Assembly (NCBI GenBank): GCA_009693345.1 | Contig: SHXL01000039.1 | Location: forward strand, 1 to 17,341 | Direction of reading: 5' to 3' | Length of the DNA: 17,341 bases | Source: Betaproteobacteria bacterium | GTDB lineage: Bacteria > Pseudomonadota > Gammaproteobacteria > Burkholderiales > SG8-39 | Part shown: in pieces, positions 6,957-14,515 of the stretch | How positions within the stretch are numbered: position 1 is the stretch's first letter | Layout: each line of letters starts with the position of its first letter | The notes under the pieces: model-generated | Told to the model about the DNA's origin: nothing | Seen by the model: the letters and a program-made list of their open reading frames with translations, nothing else | Databases searched by the model: none | Program-made: the position numbers and the translations under genes

Positions 6957-8122
6957 GCGTGGAGCTGTCGTCCGAGTGGGTGCACGTCGCCTACGCGGAG
7001 ACGGCTACATTCACCGAGGTCTACGGCTTTTCCGGATCGCAGGGAGTCGTCAACTGCGAGGGCGTGCGCTTCACGCCCAAGTGCAGGCCATCGAAAACCC
7101 TGGCGGTGTTCATGCACCCGGCGTCGACCCTGCAGCTGCTGCCGGTGCCGCGCGCCCTGGCGCAGGCCGGGGTGCACGTGCTGTGCGCGGGTTCGCGCTT
7201 CGCCCGCAACGACACGCCGCTGATCATGGAGAAAGTGGCGCTGGACCTGGGCGCCTACATCCGGCACGCGAAAGAAAAATGGGGCTACGAGAAGATCCTG
7301 CTTTGCGGCTGGTCGGGCGGCGGTTCCCTGTCGCTCTTCTACCAGTCGCAGGCCGAAAAACCGTCAATCACCCGCACGCCGGCCGGGGACGAAGTGAATC
7401 TGAAAGACGCGAAGCTGATCGCGGCGGATGCCATGATCTTCCAGGCGGCGCACCTGTCACGCGCCACCATGCTGTCGGAGACGATCGACCCTTCGGTGAT
7501 CGATGAGTCCGAACCGGATCGCCGCGATCCCGAGCTCGATATCTACCACCCCCGATGCCCGAACCAGCCGCCATACAGGAAGGATTTCGTGCGGCGATTC
7601 CGCGCCGCTCAGCTCGCCCGCCTGCGCAAAAGGACCGCCTGGGTGAAGGAATCGCTCGAAATTCTCAAAAAGAAGGGCGGCGACGAACTTGAGCGGGGCT
7701 TCGTCACCTACCGCACAATGGCCGATATCCGCTTCCTGGATGCGGCGATCGACCCGAATGACCGACGGATCGGCTCGTGCTACATGGGCAAGCCGGAGAC
7801 TGCCAACACCGGCCCGATCGGCCTCGCCCGGTTCTCCACGCTGCGGGCCTGGCTGTCGCAGTGGTCGATCGACGATACCAACGCCGACGGCGCGAAGTGC
7901 GCCCGGTCCATCTCCGTGCCTTTCCTGGCGATCGAGAATTCAGCCGATGACGCGGTGCCGCAACCGCACGCACGAATCATCCACGACGCCGCGGCCAGCC
8001 GGGACAAAACGTTCGAGGTTATCAAGGGAGCCACGCATTACTACCAGGGCCAGCCGGAGTTGTTGCAGCAGGCGGTCGATCTTTGTGTAGGATGGATGGA
8101 TAAACAGGGCTTGCTCGACTAG
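6953..8122 (+). CDS. Alpha/beta hydrolase (389 aa), substrate unknown
   Basis: The core shows an alpha/beta-hydrolase fold: FMHPAST (53-59) as an oxyanion-loop region, the nucleophile elbow GWSGGG with Ser121 (119-124), an acid candidate at Asp332/Asp333 in IENSADDAVP, and the catalytic His362 in ATHYYQGQ. About 200 residues separate nucleophile and acid, far more than in a minimal hydrolase. They include a charged, Arg-rich stretch (about 185-250), so a large cap domain is likely. There is no signal peptide, so it is cytoplasmic. The start is GTG 6953, overlapping the VOC stop as GTGA. A longer reading frame would enter the VOC gene. The stop codon TAG lies within the ribosome binding site of the next gene. 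It may hydrolyse an ester, amide or thioester of the imported compound (inference). Confidence 0.85.
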   Translation: MSVELSSEWVHVAYAETATFTEVYGFSGSQGVVNCEGVRFTPKCRPSKTLAVFMHPASTLQLLPVPRALAQAGVHVLCAGSRFARNDTPLIMEKVALDLGAYIRHAKEKWGYEKILLCGWSGGGSLSLFYQSQAEKPSITRTPAGDEVNLKDAKLIAADAMIFQAAHLSRATMLSETIDPSVIDESEPDRRDPELDIYHPRCPNQPPYRKDFVRRFRAAQLARLRKRTAWVKESLEILKKKGGDELERGFVTYRTMADIRFLDAAIDPNDRRIGSCYMGKPETANTGPIGLARFSTLRAWLSQWSIDDTNADGAKCARSISVPFLAIENSADDAVPQPHARIIHDAAASRDKTFEVIKGATHYYQGQPELLQQAVDLCVGWMDKQGLLD

Positions 8123-8131
8123 GAGGATTCA

Positions 8132-9259
8132 ATGAGGAATTCATTGCTTGCCGTGCTGCTGCTTTTCACCGCCCCGGTGCTGGCGCAGGAAACCATCAAG
8201 ATCGGCGTCATCACCGACCGGGTCGGCGTCTCCAAGCCGTACTCCGAGCCCGCGACGGAAGGAATCGTATTCGGCGCGGCGGAGATCAACCGCAAGGGCG
8301 GCATTCTCGGGCGCAAGGTCGAGCTGCTCATCGAGGACGACCAGTCCCGGCCCGACATCTCGGCGGCGCTCGCGCGCAAGCTGATCGACCAGGGCGCGGT
8401 ATTCATCCTCAGCATGTCGCTCACCGCGGCAACCCAGCAGCAGCAGACGGTGACGATGGAGGCAAAGATGCCGCAGATGACGCCGATGAATTCCGGCGAC
8501 ACCCTGACCACCCAGTTGCAGAATCCTTATTTCTGGCAGACCGGGCCGCTCGGCTCGATCCAGATCGCGACCCTGCTGGCGCACGCGCGTGCCAAGAATC
8601 TCAAGCAGGTTGCCCTGATCACCGATAATTCCGACCTCGGCCAGCTGCTCGCCAAGTTCTTCAAAGCCGGTCTGGAAAAGTCCGGGATCAAGGTGGTTGC
8701 CGATGAAGTCGTGGCGCGCGGCGCCACGACGGCGACACCGCAGATGCAGAAGATCCGCGCCGCGAACCCCGACGCCATGTTCATGTCGGGCGTCCTCACG
8801 GCGGAAAATGTGCTGATCTTCAAGGCCTACCGCGAGCTCGGCCTCAAGATTCCGATCCATTCCTCCTACAACCTTTCCGTTCCCGTCTACATGACCGTGG
8901 CCAAGGGCCTGATCGACGGCGTCACGTTCGTCGATGCCTACGACCCGGAGAAGCCCGAAGTGAAGGAATTCGAGACGGCCTACAAGAAAGCCACCGGGAA
9001 AGATTCGTTCAATCTGCATGGCTACGGCTATGACGGCATCATGATGGTCGGCGAGGCGATCAAGCGCGCCGGCTCGACCGACAAGGAAAAGATCCGCGCC
9101 GCGATGCAGGGCCTTGCCTATTCGGGCGTAATGGGCGCGAAGGGGATGACATACAGCTTCCCTGAAGGCAAGCGCGCCGGCTACGACCCCAACGGCATGG
9201 TCGTGCGCATCTACGAGGGCGACAAGCAGGGCCGCGTCGTCTACGTCGGCCAGAAGTAG
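8132..9259 (+). CDS. Periplasmic binding protein of a branched-chain-amino-acid-type ABC importer (375 aa)
   Basis: This is a type I periplasmic binding protein (LivJ/LivK/AmiC family, Peripla_BP_6). A signal peptide covers residues 1-18 (MRNSLL, hydrophobic core, PVLA) with likely cleavage before Gln19. The mature protein starts ETIKIGVITDR, as usual for the family, followed by AAEINRKGGILGRKVELLIEDD (mature N-lobe), QVALITDNSDLG and HGYGYDGIMMVGEAIKRAG near the C terminus. No lipobox is present, so it is soluble in the periplasm. The AGGAGG ribosome binding site (8121-8126) is five bases from the ATG and overlaps the upstream stop codon. The family also carries aromatic acids, amides, urea and other ligands. 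The neighbours (VOC protein, hydrolase) argue against ordinary leucine uptake. Confidence 0.93.
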   Translation: MRNSLLAVLLLFTAPVLAQETIKIGVITDRVGVSKPYSEPATEGIVFGAAEINRKGGILGRKVELLIEDDQSRPDISAALARKLIDQGAVFILSMSLTAATQQQQTVTMEAKMPQMTPMNSGDTLTTQLQNPYFWQTGPLGSIQIATLLAHARAKNLKQVALITDNSDLGQLLAKFFKAGLEKSGIKVVADEVVARGATTATPQMQKIRAANPDAMFMSGVLTAENVLIFKAYRELGLKIPIHSSYNLSVPVYMTVAKGLIDGVTFVDAYDPEKPEVKEFETAYKKATGKDSFNLHGYGYDGIMMVGEAIKRAGSTDKEKIRAAMQGLAYSGVMGAKGMTYSFPEGKRAGYDPNGMVVRIYEGDKQGRVVYVGQK

Positions 9260-9262
9260 GTC

Positions 9263-10138
9263 TTGCAGGACTTTCTCGAGCTCGCCGTAGGCGCGGCGGC
9301 CTCGGGCTGCGTCTACGGCCTGTTGGCGCTTGCCTACCTGTTGATGATCCGCCCGACCGGGATCATCAATTTCGCAGTCGGCGAGTGGGCCATGGTCGCC
9401 GCCTTCGGCGGCTTCCTCCTCCTGTCGAAGCTTGAATGGCCCTACCCGCTGGGAATGGCGGCGGTGCTCGGTTTCATGCTGCTGGTGGGCTGGGCGACGG
9501 AGCGCATCGCCGTTCGCCCTCTGGTGGCGCGTGGCGCGCCGCTGATCGCGCCGATCCTCGCGCTGCTTGGCATGCTCGTGATCTTCCGTGAGATCGTATC
9601 CATCAGTTTTCCGCCGGACCCGCACCCCGTGCCTTACGCATTCGGAATCGGGCGGCTCGATTTCGGATTGCTCGGCGGCTCGTACCAGAGCTTCTTCATC
9701 ATCGGCGTGACGCTGCTCGTGTTCGCCGCGACCTGGCTGTTTTTCGAGCGCACGCTGGCCGGCAGGATGTTTGAGGCGGTGGCGCTGCACCGCCGCGCCG
9801 CCGCGCTGATGGGAATCAACCTGTTTCGCGTCACGGCCTTATCCTTTGCCGGAGGCGCCGGGGCGGCCGGTCTTGCGGGGCTGCTGGTCTCGCCCAACAT
9901 CTCTGCGCACTACCAGATGGGCGTGCCGCTTGCGATCCAGGGCTTCACCGCACTGGTGATCGGCGGCGTGGGGCGGGTCGAGGGCGCGCTGCTCGGCGGC
10001 CTGCTGCTCGCGTTCGCTGAGCAACTCACGGTGCGCTATGCGCCCATTCCCTCGGGATTCGCGCAGGGCGTGCCGCTGCTCTTCCTCATGGTCTTCCTGC
10101 TGGTGCGACCGACGGGCCTGCTGAAAGCCCGCGCATGA
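9263..10138 (+). CDS. livH: ABC transporter permease, LivH type (291 aa)
   Basis: One of the two membrane subunits of the importer, with about eight hydrophobic segments. The N-terminal part reads like LivH: VYGLLALAYLLMIRPTG then INFAVGEWAM, where INFA-GE is the family signature. GVGRVEGALLGGLLL near the C terminus is the coupling-helix region, preceded by LVIGG. The start is TTG 9263, three bases after the binding-protein stop. No ATG is available before the first membrane segment, and the alignment with LivH requires this early start. The stop overlaps the livM ATG as ATGA. Confidence 0.92.
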   Translation: MQDFLELAVGAAASGCVYGLLALAYLLMIRPTGIINFAVGEWAMVAAFGGFLLLSKLEWPYPLGMAAVLGFMLLVGWATERIAVRPLVARGAPLIAPILALLGMLVIFREIVSISFPPDPHPVPYAFGIGRLDFGLLGGSYQSFFIIGVTLLVFAATWLFFERTLAGRMFEAVALHRRAAALMGINLFRVTALSFAGGAGAAGLAGLLVSPNISAHYQMGVPLAIQGFTALVIGGVGRVEGALLGGLLLAFAEQLTVRYAPIPSGFAQGVPLLFLMVFLLVRPTGLLKARA

Positions 10139-11058
10139 GCGTCATCGCCCGCTGGCTCGGCCCGGTGCTGCTCCTTTCGGGCGCGGCGTTCCTTCTCAGC
10201 GACTATCACAACGACGTCTACCGCAAGATGCTGCTATGGGTCGCGCTCGCGCTCGGCTACAACTTCCTTTTCGGCATCTGCGGACAAGTGGCATTCTCGC
10301 ATTTCGCCTTCTACGGCATCGGCGCCTACTCGGTGGTGATCCTGCTGTTCCAGTTCCACTTGCCGCTGCCGCTCGCCATCGTGCTTGGCGTCGTGATCTG
10401 CGTACTCGTCGCGCTGGCGGTCGCCATACCGTCCACGCGACTTGAAGGCTTCTATCTCGCGCTCGCAACGCTGGCGCTCGCGCAGCTCTTCGTCGTGGTG
10501 CTGAACGAGGGCGGAGCGCTGACCGGCGGCACGAGCGGGATCGCCAACTACCGCCTGCCCGATATCTTCGGCGTGCGCATTCGAGGCCCCTGGTTTACGG
10601 CAGTTATCGTGCTGCTTGTGGTCGGCACCTACGCCGTACTGTGGCGGCTGGACCGCTCCTGGTTCGGCCGCGCCTGCCGCGCGGTGCGCGACAACCCCGA
10701 GGCCGCCGCCGCGATGGGCGTGAACGTGGCGCGCACCAAGGTGATCGCCTTCACGCTCACCAGCGCGCTCGCCGGCATCGCCGGCATGGTTTACGCCTTC
10801 GTCGACAACACCGTGAACCCGCCGATTTTCGGCATCGACAACGCGTTCCTCCTGCTATTCATGGTAATCGTCGGCGGCGCGGGCCGCCATGCCGGCGCAG
10901 TGATCGGTGCGGTGCTTCTCTTCCTGTTGCCATTCTGGCTGTCGCCGGTCGTGGGTCACCACCACGTCCTGGTGTTCGGCGTCCTGGTGCTTGCCGCGAT
11001 CCTGCTTCAGCCCCGGGGCCTGATCGGGCTCTTCGACTTCGCGAAAAAACCCTCTTGA
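10135..11058 (+). CDS. livM: ABC transporter permease, LivM type (307 aa)
   Basis: The second membrane subunit of the importer. It has eight or more hydrophobic segments, with the LivM signatures GYNFLFGICGQVAFSH (NxxxGxxGQxxxxH, about residues 40-55), LTGGTSGI (family GG-TGI loop), RAVRDNPEAAAAMGVN (the cytoplasmic EAA-like coupling loop) and AFTLTSALAGIAG. The ATG overlaps the livH stop by four bases, and the stop overlaps the livG TTG as TTGA, so the three are translationally coupled. Confidence 0.93.
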   Translation: MSVIARWLGPVLLLSGAAFLLSDYHNDVYRKMLLWVALALGYNFLFGICGQVAFSHFAFYGIGAYSVVILLFQFHLPLPLAIVLGVVICVLVALAVAIPSTRLEGFYLALATLALAQLFVVVLNEGGALTGGTSGIANYRLPDIFGVRIRGPWFTAVIVLLVVGTYAVLWRLDRSWFGRACRAVRDNPEAAAAMGVNVARTKVIAFTLTSALAGIAGMVYAFVDNTVNPPIFGIDNAFLLLFMVIVGGAGRHAGAVIGAVLLFLLPFWLSPVVGHHHVLVFGVLVLAAILLQPRGLIGLFDFAKKPS

Positions 11059-11825
11059 GCAAAGCGATACTTCAGGTAAGGAACCTGACAAAGCGTTTCG
11101 GCGGCCTGACTGCGGTATCGGATCTCGCCTTCGAGGTGCGCGAAGGCGAGATCCTCGGCATGATTGGCCCAAACGGCGCCGGCAAAAGCACCACGTTCAA
11201 CCTGATTGCCGGGACCTATTCCGCCACCGAAGGGGAGGTGCAGTTCTCGGGCGAGCCGGTCCTGGGCCTGCCGCCCCACCGGATCGCGGCGAAGGGCATC
11301 ATGCGAACCTTCCAGCACAACCGCCCATTCGGCGGCATGCCGGTGATCGAGAACGTCATGGTAGGCGCGCATACCCGGTTCACCTCGACGTTATGGTCTG
11401 TGGTCGCGGGATATTCCCGCAAGGAAGAAATTGAAAAACGCCGCAGGGCCGAGGAACTGGTGGACTTCGTCGGCCTCGGGGATTTGCGCGACGCGGATGT
11501 CACGACATTGTCCTTCGGCCAGGGCCGGCTGCTCGAAATCGCGCGTGCGCTCGCGGGAGAACCGCGGCTGATCCTGTTCGATGAGCCGGCCGCGGGACTC
11601 ACGCAGGACGAGCTCGATCGCCTGGGAGGAATCATGCGCGGCATTGCGGCGCGCGGCATCGCGATGCTGCTGATCGAGCACGACATGCATTTCCTCCTGC
11701 CGCTGGCGCACCGGGTGGTGGTGCTCAACTTCGGCGCCAAGATCGCCGACGGGCTTCCCGGCGAGATCCGCGCCGACCCGGCGGTAATGGACGCTTACCT
11801 CGGCGGCAGCCATGCTGCAGCTTGA
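11055..11825 (+). CDS. livG: ABC transporter ATP-binding protein, LivG type (256 aa)
   Basis: One of two cytoplasmic ATPase subunits driving the importer. Visible motifs are Walker A GPNGAGKST (38-46), a Q-loop in MRTFQHNRPF, the signature LSFGQGR (152-158), Walker B LILFDEP (172-178) and the switch His209 in LLIEHDM. The C terminus is LivG-like. The signature is LSFGQ rather than LSGGQ, as is common in LivG. The start is TTG 11055, overlapping the livM stop as TTGA. This is the only start before the beta strand ILQVRNLTKRFGG. The reading frame is open further upstream inside livM, but that part is an artefact. The 3' end overlaps livF by 14 bases. Confidence 0.93.
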   Translation: MSKAILQVRNLTKRFGGLTAVSDLAFEVREGEILGMIGPNGAGKSTTFNLIAGTYSATEGEVQFSGEPVLGLPPHRIAAKGIMRTFQHNRPFGGMPVIENVMVGAHTRFTSTLWSVVAGYSRKEEIEKRRRAEELVDFVGLGDLRDADVTTLSFGQGRLLEIARALAGEPRLILFDEPAAGLTQDELDRLGGIMRGIAARGIAMLLIEHDMHFLLPLAHRVVVLNFGAKIADGLPGEIRADPAVMDAYLGGSHAAA

Positions 11826-12552
11826 GAATCTCACCGCGAGCTACGGCGCGGCCCCGGTGCTCCAGGGAGTGAGCCTGCACGTGGACGAGGGAGAAACGGT
11901 CGCGCTCCTCGGCCCGAACGGCGCCGGCAAATCGACCCTGCTTGCCGCGCTTACCGGCACGATTGCCCGCCGCGGCGGAAAAATTCTTTTCGAGAACAAA
12001 AATCTTGCGGAAATGCCGAGCCACGAGATCGTGCAGCACGGCGTGGCGCTGGTGCCGGAAGGGCGCCTCGTCTTCGCGCCCTTCAGCGTAGCGGACAATC
12101 TGCGTCTCGGTGCGGTGCGCCTGAAGGGAGGGGCGCGGGCCTTGCGCGAGCGCTACGACCATGTTTTCACCCTGTTTCCGCGGCTCGCCGAACGGCGCGC
12201 GCAGGCGGCCGGCACGCTCTCCGGCGGCGAGCAGCAGATGCTCGCGATCGGCCGCGCACTGATGAGCGCGCCGCGCCTGCTGCTGCTCGACGAGCCCTTC
12301 CTCGGACTCGCGCCGCTCATCGTCATCGAAATACGCAATTCCCTCAGGAAACTCCGCGCGGCCGGCCTGTCCCTGCTGATGGTGGAGCAGAAGCTCGATA
12401 TCGCCCTGGACTTCGCCCAGCGCGCCTATGTGCTGATCAAGGGGAGAGTCGTGCTGGCGGACTCGACGCAGAACATCGCCCGCCGCGCGGACCTCTCCGA
12501 GCTGTACTTCGCGCTCGCTACTTCCTCGCCATCCGCGGAATCCACAGCTTGA
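11812..12552 (+). CDS. livF: ABC transporter ATP-binding protein, LivF type (246 aa)
   Basis: The second ATPase subunit. Walker A is GPNGAGKST (34-42), the Q-loop region is VPEGRLVF (81-88), the signature is LSGGEQQML (136-144) and Walker B is LLLLDEP (156-162). The position of the switch His is Gln193 (MVEQK), the usual state in LivF proteins, so one of the two ATP sites is probably less active. It is the last gene of the transporter operon. Its last 35 bases overlap, tail to tail, the FMN reductase gene on the other strand. Confidence 0.94.
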   Translation: MLQLENLTASYGAAPVLQGVSLHVDEGETVALLGPNGAGKSTLLAALTGTIARRGGKILFENKNLAEMPSHEIVQHGVALVPEGRLVFAPFSVADNLRLGAVRLKGGARALRERYDHVFTLFPRLAERRAQAAGTLSGGEQQMLAIGRALMSAPRLLLLDEPFLGLAPLIVIEIRNSLRKLRAAGLSLLMVEQKLDIALDFAQRAYVLIKGRVVLADSTQNIARRADLSELYFALATSSPSAESTA

Positions 12553-13078
12553 ATCCCGCCAGCAGGTCGGCGAGGAATTTCCTCGTCGCCTCATCGGCAA
12601 GCTCGCCCTGCGCGTCGAACTTCGCCGGGGCGGAGCCGATGAAGACCTCGGGGCGCGGCAGCACGTGCCCCCAGAGCTGCCCGAGGATGCGGCGCAGGTC
12701 GTACTGTACCCTCGCGCCGCCGAGCGGCCCGGCGGACGCCGAGAAAATGGCGATCGGCTTGTCCTGAATCGGCTGATTGGGCACGCGCGAGATCCAGTCG
12801 ATGCCGTTCTTCAGTGCCGCGCTCACCGAGAAGTTGTACTCCGGGCTGGCGATCAGCAGTCCGTCGGCGTCCGCGATGGCGGTGCGCAGGCGTTGCACCG
12901 GCTCGGGTATCCCGGCATCCATCATGTCCTGGTTGTACAGGGGAAGGTCGCCGAGCCCGCCGAAGATCGTGAGCCCCATCCCCGCCGGCATCAATCCGCC
13001 GCAGGCGCGCAGCGCAGCGCTGTTGAGCGATGCCTTGCGCAGGCTGCCGCTGATGCCGAGTACCTTGAGATCCGCCAT
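12518..13078 (-). CDS. NADPH-dependent FMN reductase / quinone reductase family flavoprotein (186 aa)
   Basis: This is a flavodoxin-like protein of the NADPH-dependent FMN reductase family, which includes ChrR-type quinone and chromate reductases and azoreductases. The FMN phosphate loop is GSLRKASLN (11-19), and the second flavin loop is SPEYNFSVSAALKNGIDW (78-95), both diagnostic. An ATG at 13078 is preceded by GGAGGAC on the minus strand, a strong ribosome binding site. It lies 15 bases after the aminotransferase stop in the same direction, so it is the second gene of a two-gene operon. Its 3' end overlaps livF by 35 bases in a convergent arrangement. The physiological acceptor (quinone, metal or flavin) cannot be told from sequence. 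Confidence 0.9.
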   Translation of the reverse strand: MADLKVLGISGSLRKASLNSAALRACGGLMPAGMGLTIFGGLGDLPLYNQDMMDAGIPEPVQRLRTAIADADGLLIASPEYNFSVSAALKNGIDWISRVPNQPIQDKPIAIFSASAGPLGGARVQYDLRRILGQLWGHVLPRPEVFIGSAPAKFDAQGELADEATRKFLADLLAGFKLWIPRMARK

Positions 13079-13093
13079 CCGTCCTCCGTAAAT

Positions 13094-14431
13094 TCAGATG
13101 CTCTTCAGCACCTCGCGCACCGTTCCGAACAGCTGATCAATTTCCGATTTCTGGATGATCAGCGGCGGCGCCAGCGCAATCGTGTCGCCCGTAACACGCA
13201 TGTAGGTACCCTTCTCGAAGGCCTTCAGGTGCGCATCCATGCCGCGTGCACCGACCACGCCCGCACGCGGCGCGACCTCGATCGCGGCGATCAGTCCGAT
13301 GTTGCGAATGTCGATCACATTCGGGCAATCCTTCAGCGAGTGCGCGCCGTCTTCCCAGTATTTGGCAAGCTCACCTGCGCGCGTCAGCAGGCCTTCATCC
13401 TCGTAGACCTTGAGCGTGCCCAAGCCCGCCGCGCAGGCGAGCGGATGCGCCGAGTAGGTGTAGCCATGCGGCATCTCGACGGCGTTCTCCGGTCCGGTCA
13501 TGAAGACCTGGTAGAGATTTTCCTTCATGAATACCGCGCCCATCGGCACGGTGCCGTTGGTGATTCCCTTCGCGGTCGTGATGAGATCCGGGATGACGCC
13601 GAAGTAATCGGACGCGAACGGCTTGCCGAGGCGGCCCCAGGCGTTGATCACCTCATCGAAGATGAGCAGGATGCCGTGCCGGTCGCAGATCTCGCGCAAT
13701 TTTTGCAGGTAGCCCACCGGCGGCACGTAGACGCCCGCCGAACAGGCAACGGGCTCGACGATCACCGCGGCGATGGTCGAGGGATCGTGCAGCTGGCACA
13801 GCCGCTCGAGGTCCTCGGCGAGTTCCGCGCCGTGCTGCGGCTGGCCGCGCGTGAACGCATTCTTCGCCGGATCGTGCGTATGGCGCATGTGGTCCACGCC
13901 CGTCACCAGCGCACCGAACAGCTTGCGGTTGCCGACGATGCCGCCGACCGCCGTGCCGCCGAAGTTGACGCCGTGGTAGCCCTTCTCGCGGCCGATCAGG
14001 CGGATGCGCTGGCCTTCGCCGCGCTGGCGGTGGTAGGCGATCGCGAGTTTCAGGGCCGTATCCACCGACTCCGAACCGGAGTTGGTGAAGAAGATGCGGG
14101 TCAAACCCTTGGGCAGCAGCGGCGCCAGTTTCTCCGCGAATTCGAAGGCCGCCGGATGGCCCATCTGGAAGGGCGGCGCGAAATCCAGCGTCGCCACCGC
14201 CTTTTGCACCGCTTCGACAATCGGCTTCCTGCAGTGGCCAGCGTTGACGCACCACAGGCCCGATGTGCCATCGAGAATCTTGCGGCCCTCGGCGGTGTAG
14301 TAATACATGCCCTCGGCGCGCGCCAGCAGCCGAGGCGCCTTCTTGAACTGCCGGTTCATGGAAAACGGCATGAAGAGCGGCGAATTCTCCAGCGACGTGC
14401 CGACGGCTTCGGGGCGGGCTCTCTCGTTCAT
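13094..14431 (-). CDS. Class III pyridoxal-phosphate aminotransferase, omega-amino-acid:pyruvate type (445 aa)
   Basis: It transfers an omega-amino group (beta-alanine, GABA, diamines or other amines) to pyruvate. Motifs: TSGLWCVNAGH (56-66), as in beta-alanine/omega-amino-acid:pyruvate aminotransferases; NSGSESVDTALKLA (117-130) binding the cofactor phosphate; GYHG (151-154) stacking on the ring; IFDEV with Asp259; TTAKG with the Schiff-base Lys288; and YTYSAHPLA (324-332). The start is ATG 14431 with AAGGAG eight bases upstream on the minus strand. A much longer open frame continues upstream but crosses into the divergent lipoprotein gene. Followed by the FMN reductase. It could act on polyamines, given the polyamine genes nearby, but that is an inference. 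Confidence 0.93.
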   Translation of the reverse strand: MNERARPEAVGTSLENSPLFMPFSMNRQFKKAPRLLARAEGMYYYTAEGRKILDGTSGLWCVNAGHCRKPIVEAVQKAVATLDFAPPFQMGHPAAFEFAEKLAPLLPKGLTRIFFTNSGSESVDTALKLAIAYHRQRGEGQRIRLIGREKGYHGVNFGGTAVGGIVGNRKLFGALVTGVDHMRHTHDPAKNAFTRGQPQHGAELAEDLERLCQLHDPSTIAAVIVEPVACSAGVYVPPVGYLQKLREICDRHGILLIFDEVINAWGRLGKPFASDYFGVIPDLITTAKGITNGTVPMGAVFMKENLYQVFMTGPENAVEMPHGYTYSAHPLACAAGLGTLKVYEDEGLLTRAGELAKYWEDGAHSLKDCPNVIDIRNIGLIAAIEVAPRAGVVGARGMDAHLKAFEKGTYMRVTGDTIALAPPLIIQKSEIDQLFGTVREVLKSI

Positions 14432-14477
14432 GGGGGTCTCCTTCAGGCTGTTGCCCAATAGTAGCGCGGCCCCGCCG

Positions 14478-14497
14478 GCGGGAATACACTTTCCCGC
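14478..14497. repeat. Inverted repeat in the divergent intergenic region
   Basis: GCGGGAA (14478-14484) and TTCCCGC (14491-14497) form a perfect 7-bp stem with a 6-base loop, overlapping at its left end a 12-base palindrome CCCGCCGGCGGG (14471-14482). It lies between the divergent aminotransferase and lipoprotein genes and directly abuts the 12-G run. It could be an operator or an RNA hairpin before the lipoprotein ribosome binding site. The function is unknown. Confidence 0.5.
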
Positions 14498-14509
14498 GGG
14501 GGGGGGGGG
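14498..14509 (+). repeat. Homopolymer of 12 G in the ribosome binding position
   Basis: Twelve consecutive G end six bases before the ATG at 14516, exactly where a ribosome binding site should be. No other Shine-Dalgarno sequence precedes this gene. Tracts of this length slip easily in replication and are also error-prone in sequencing. Confidence 0.8.
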
Positions 14510-14515
14510 ACGAAT

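Noticed and set aside
8141..9790. Minus-strand open frame of 549 codons opposite the binding protein and livH
   Set aside because: Composition (Gln/His/Arg-rich) and position show it is a shadow of the third-codon GC bias of the real genes.
12665..14461. Plus-strand open frame of 598 codons opposite the aminotransferase and FMN reductase
   Set aside because: It is antisense to two genes with complete catalytic motifs, and its own translation is an Arg/Ala/Leu-rich shadow without motifs.
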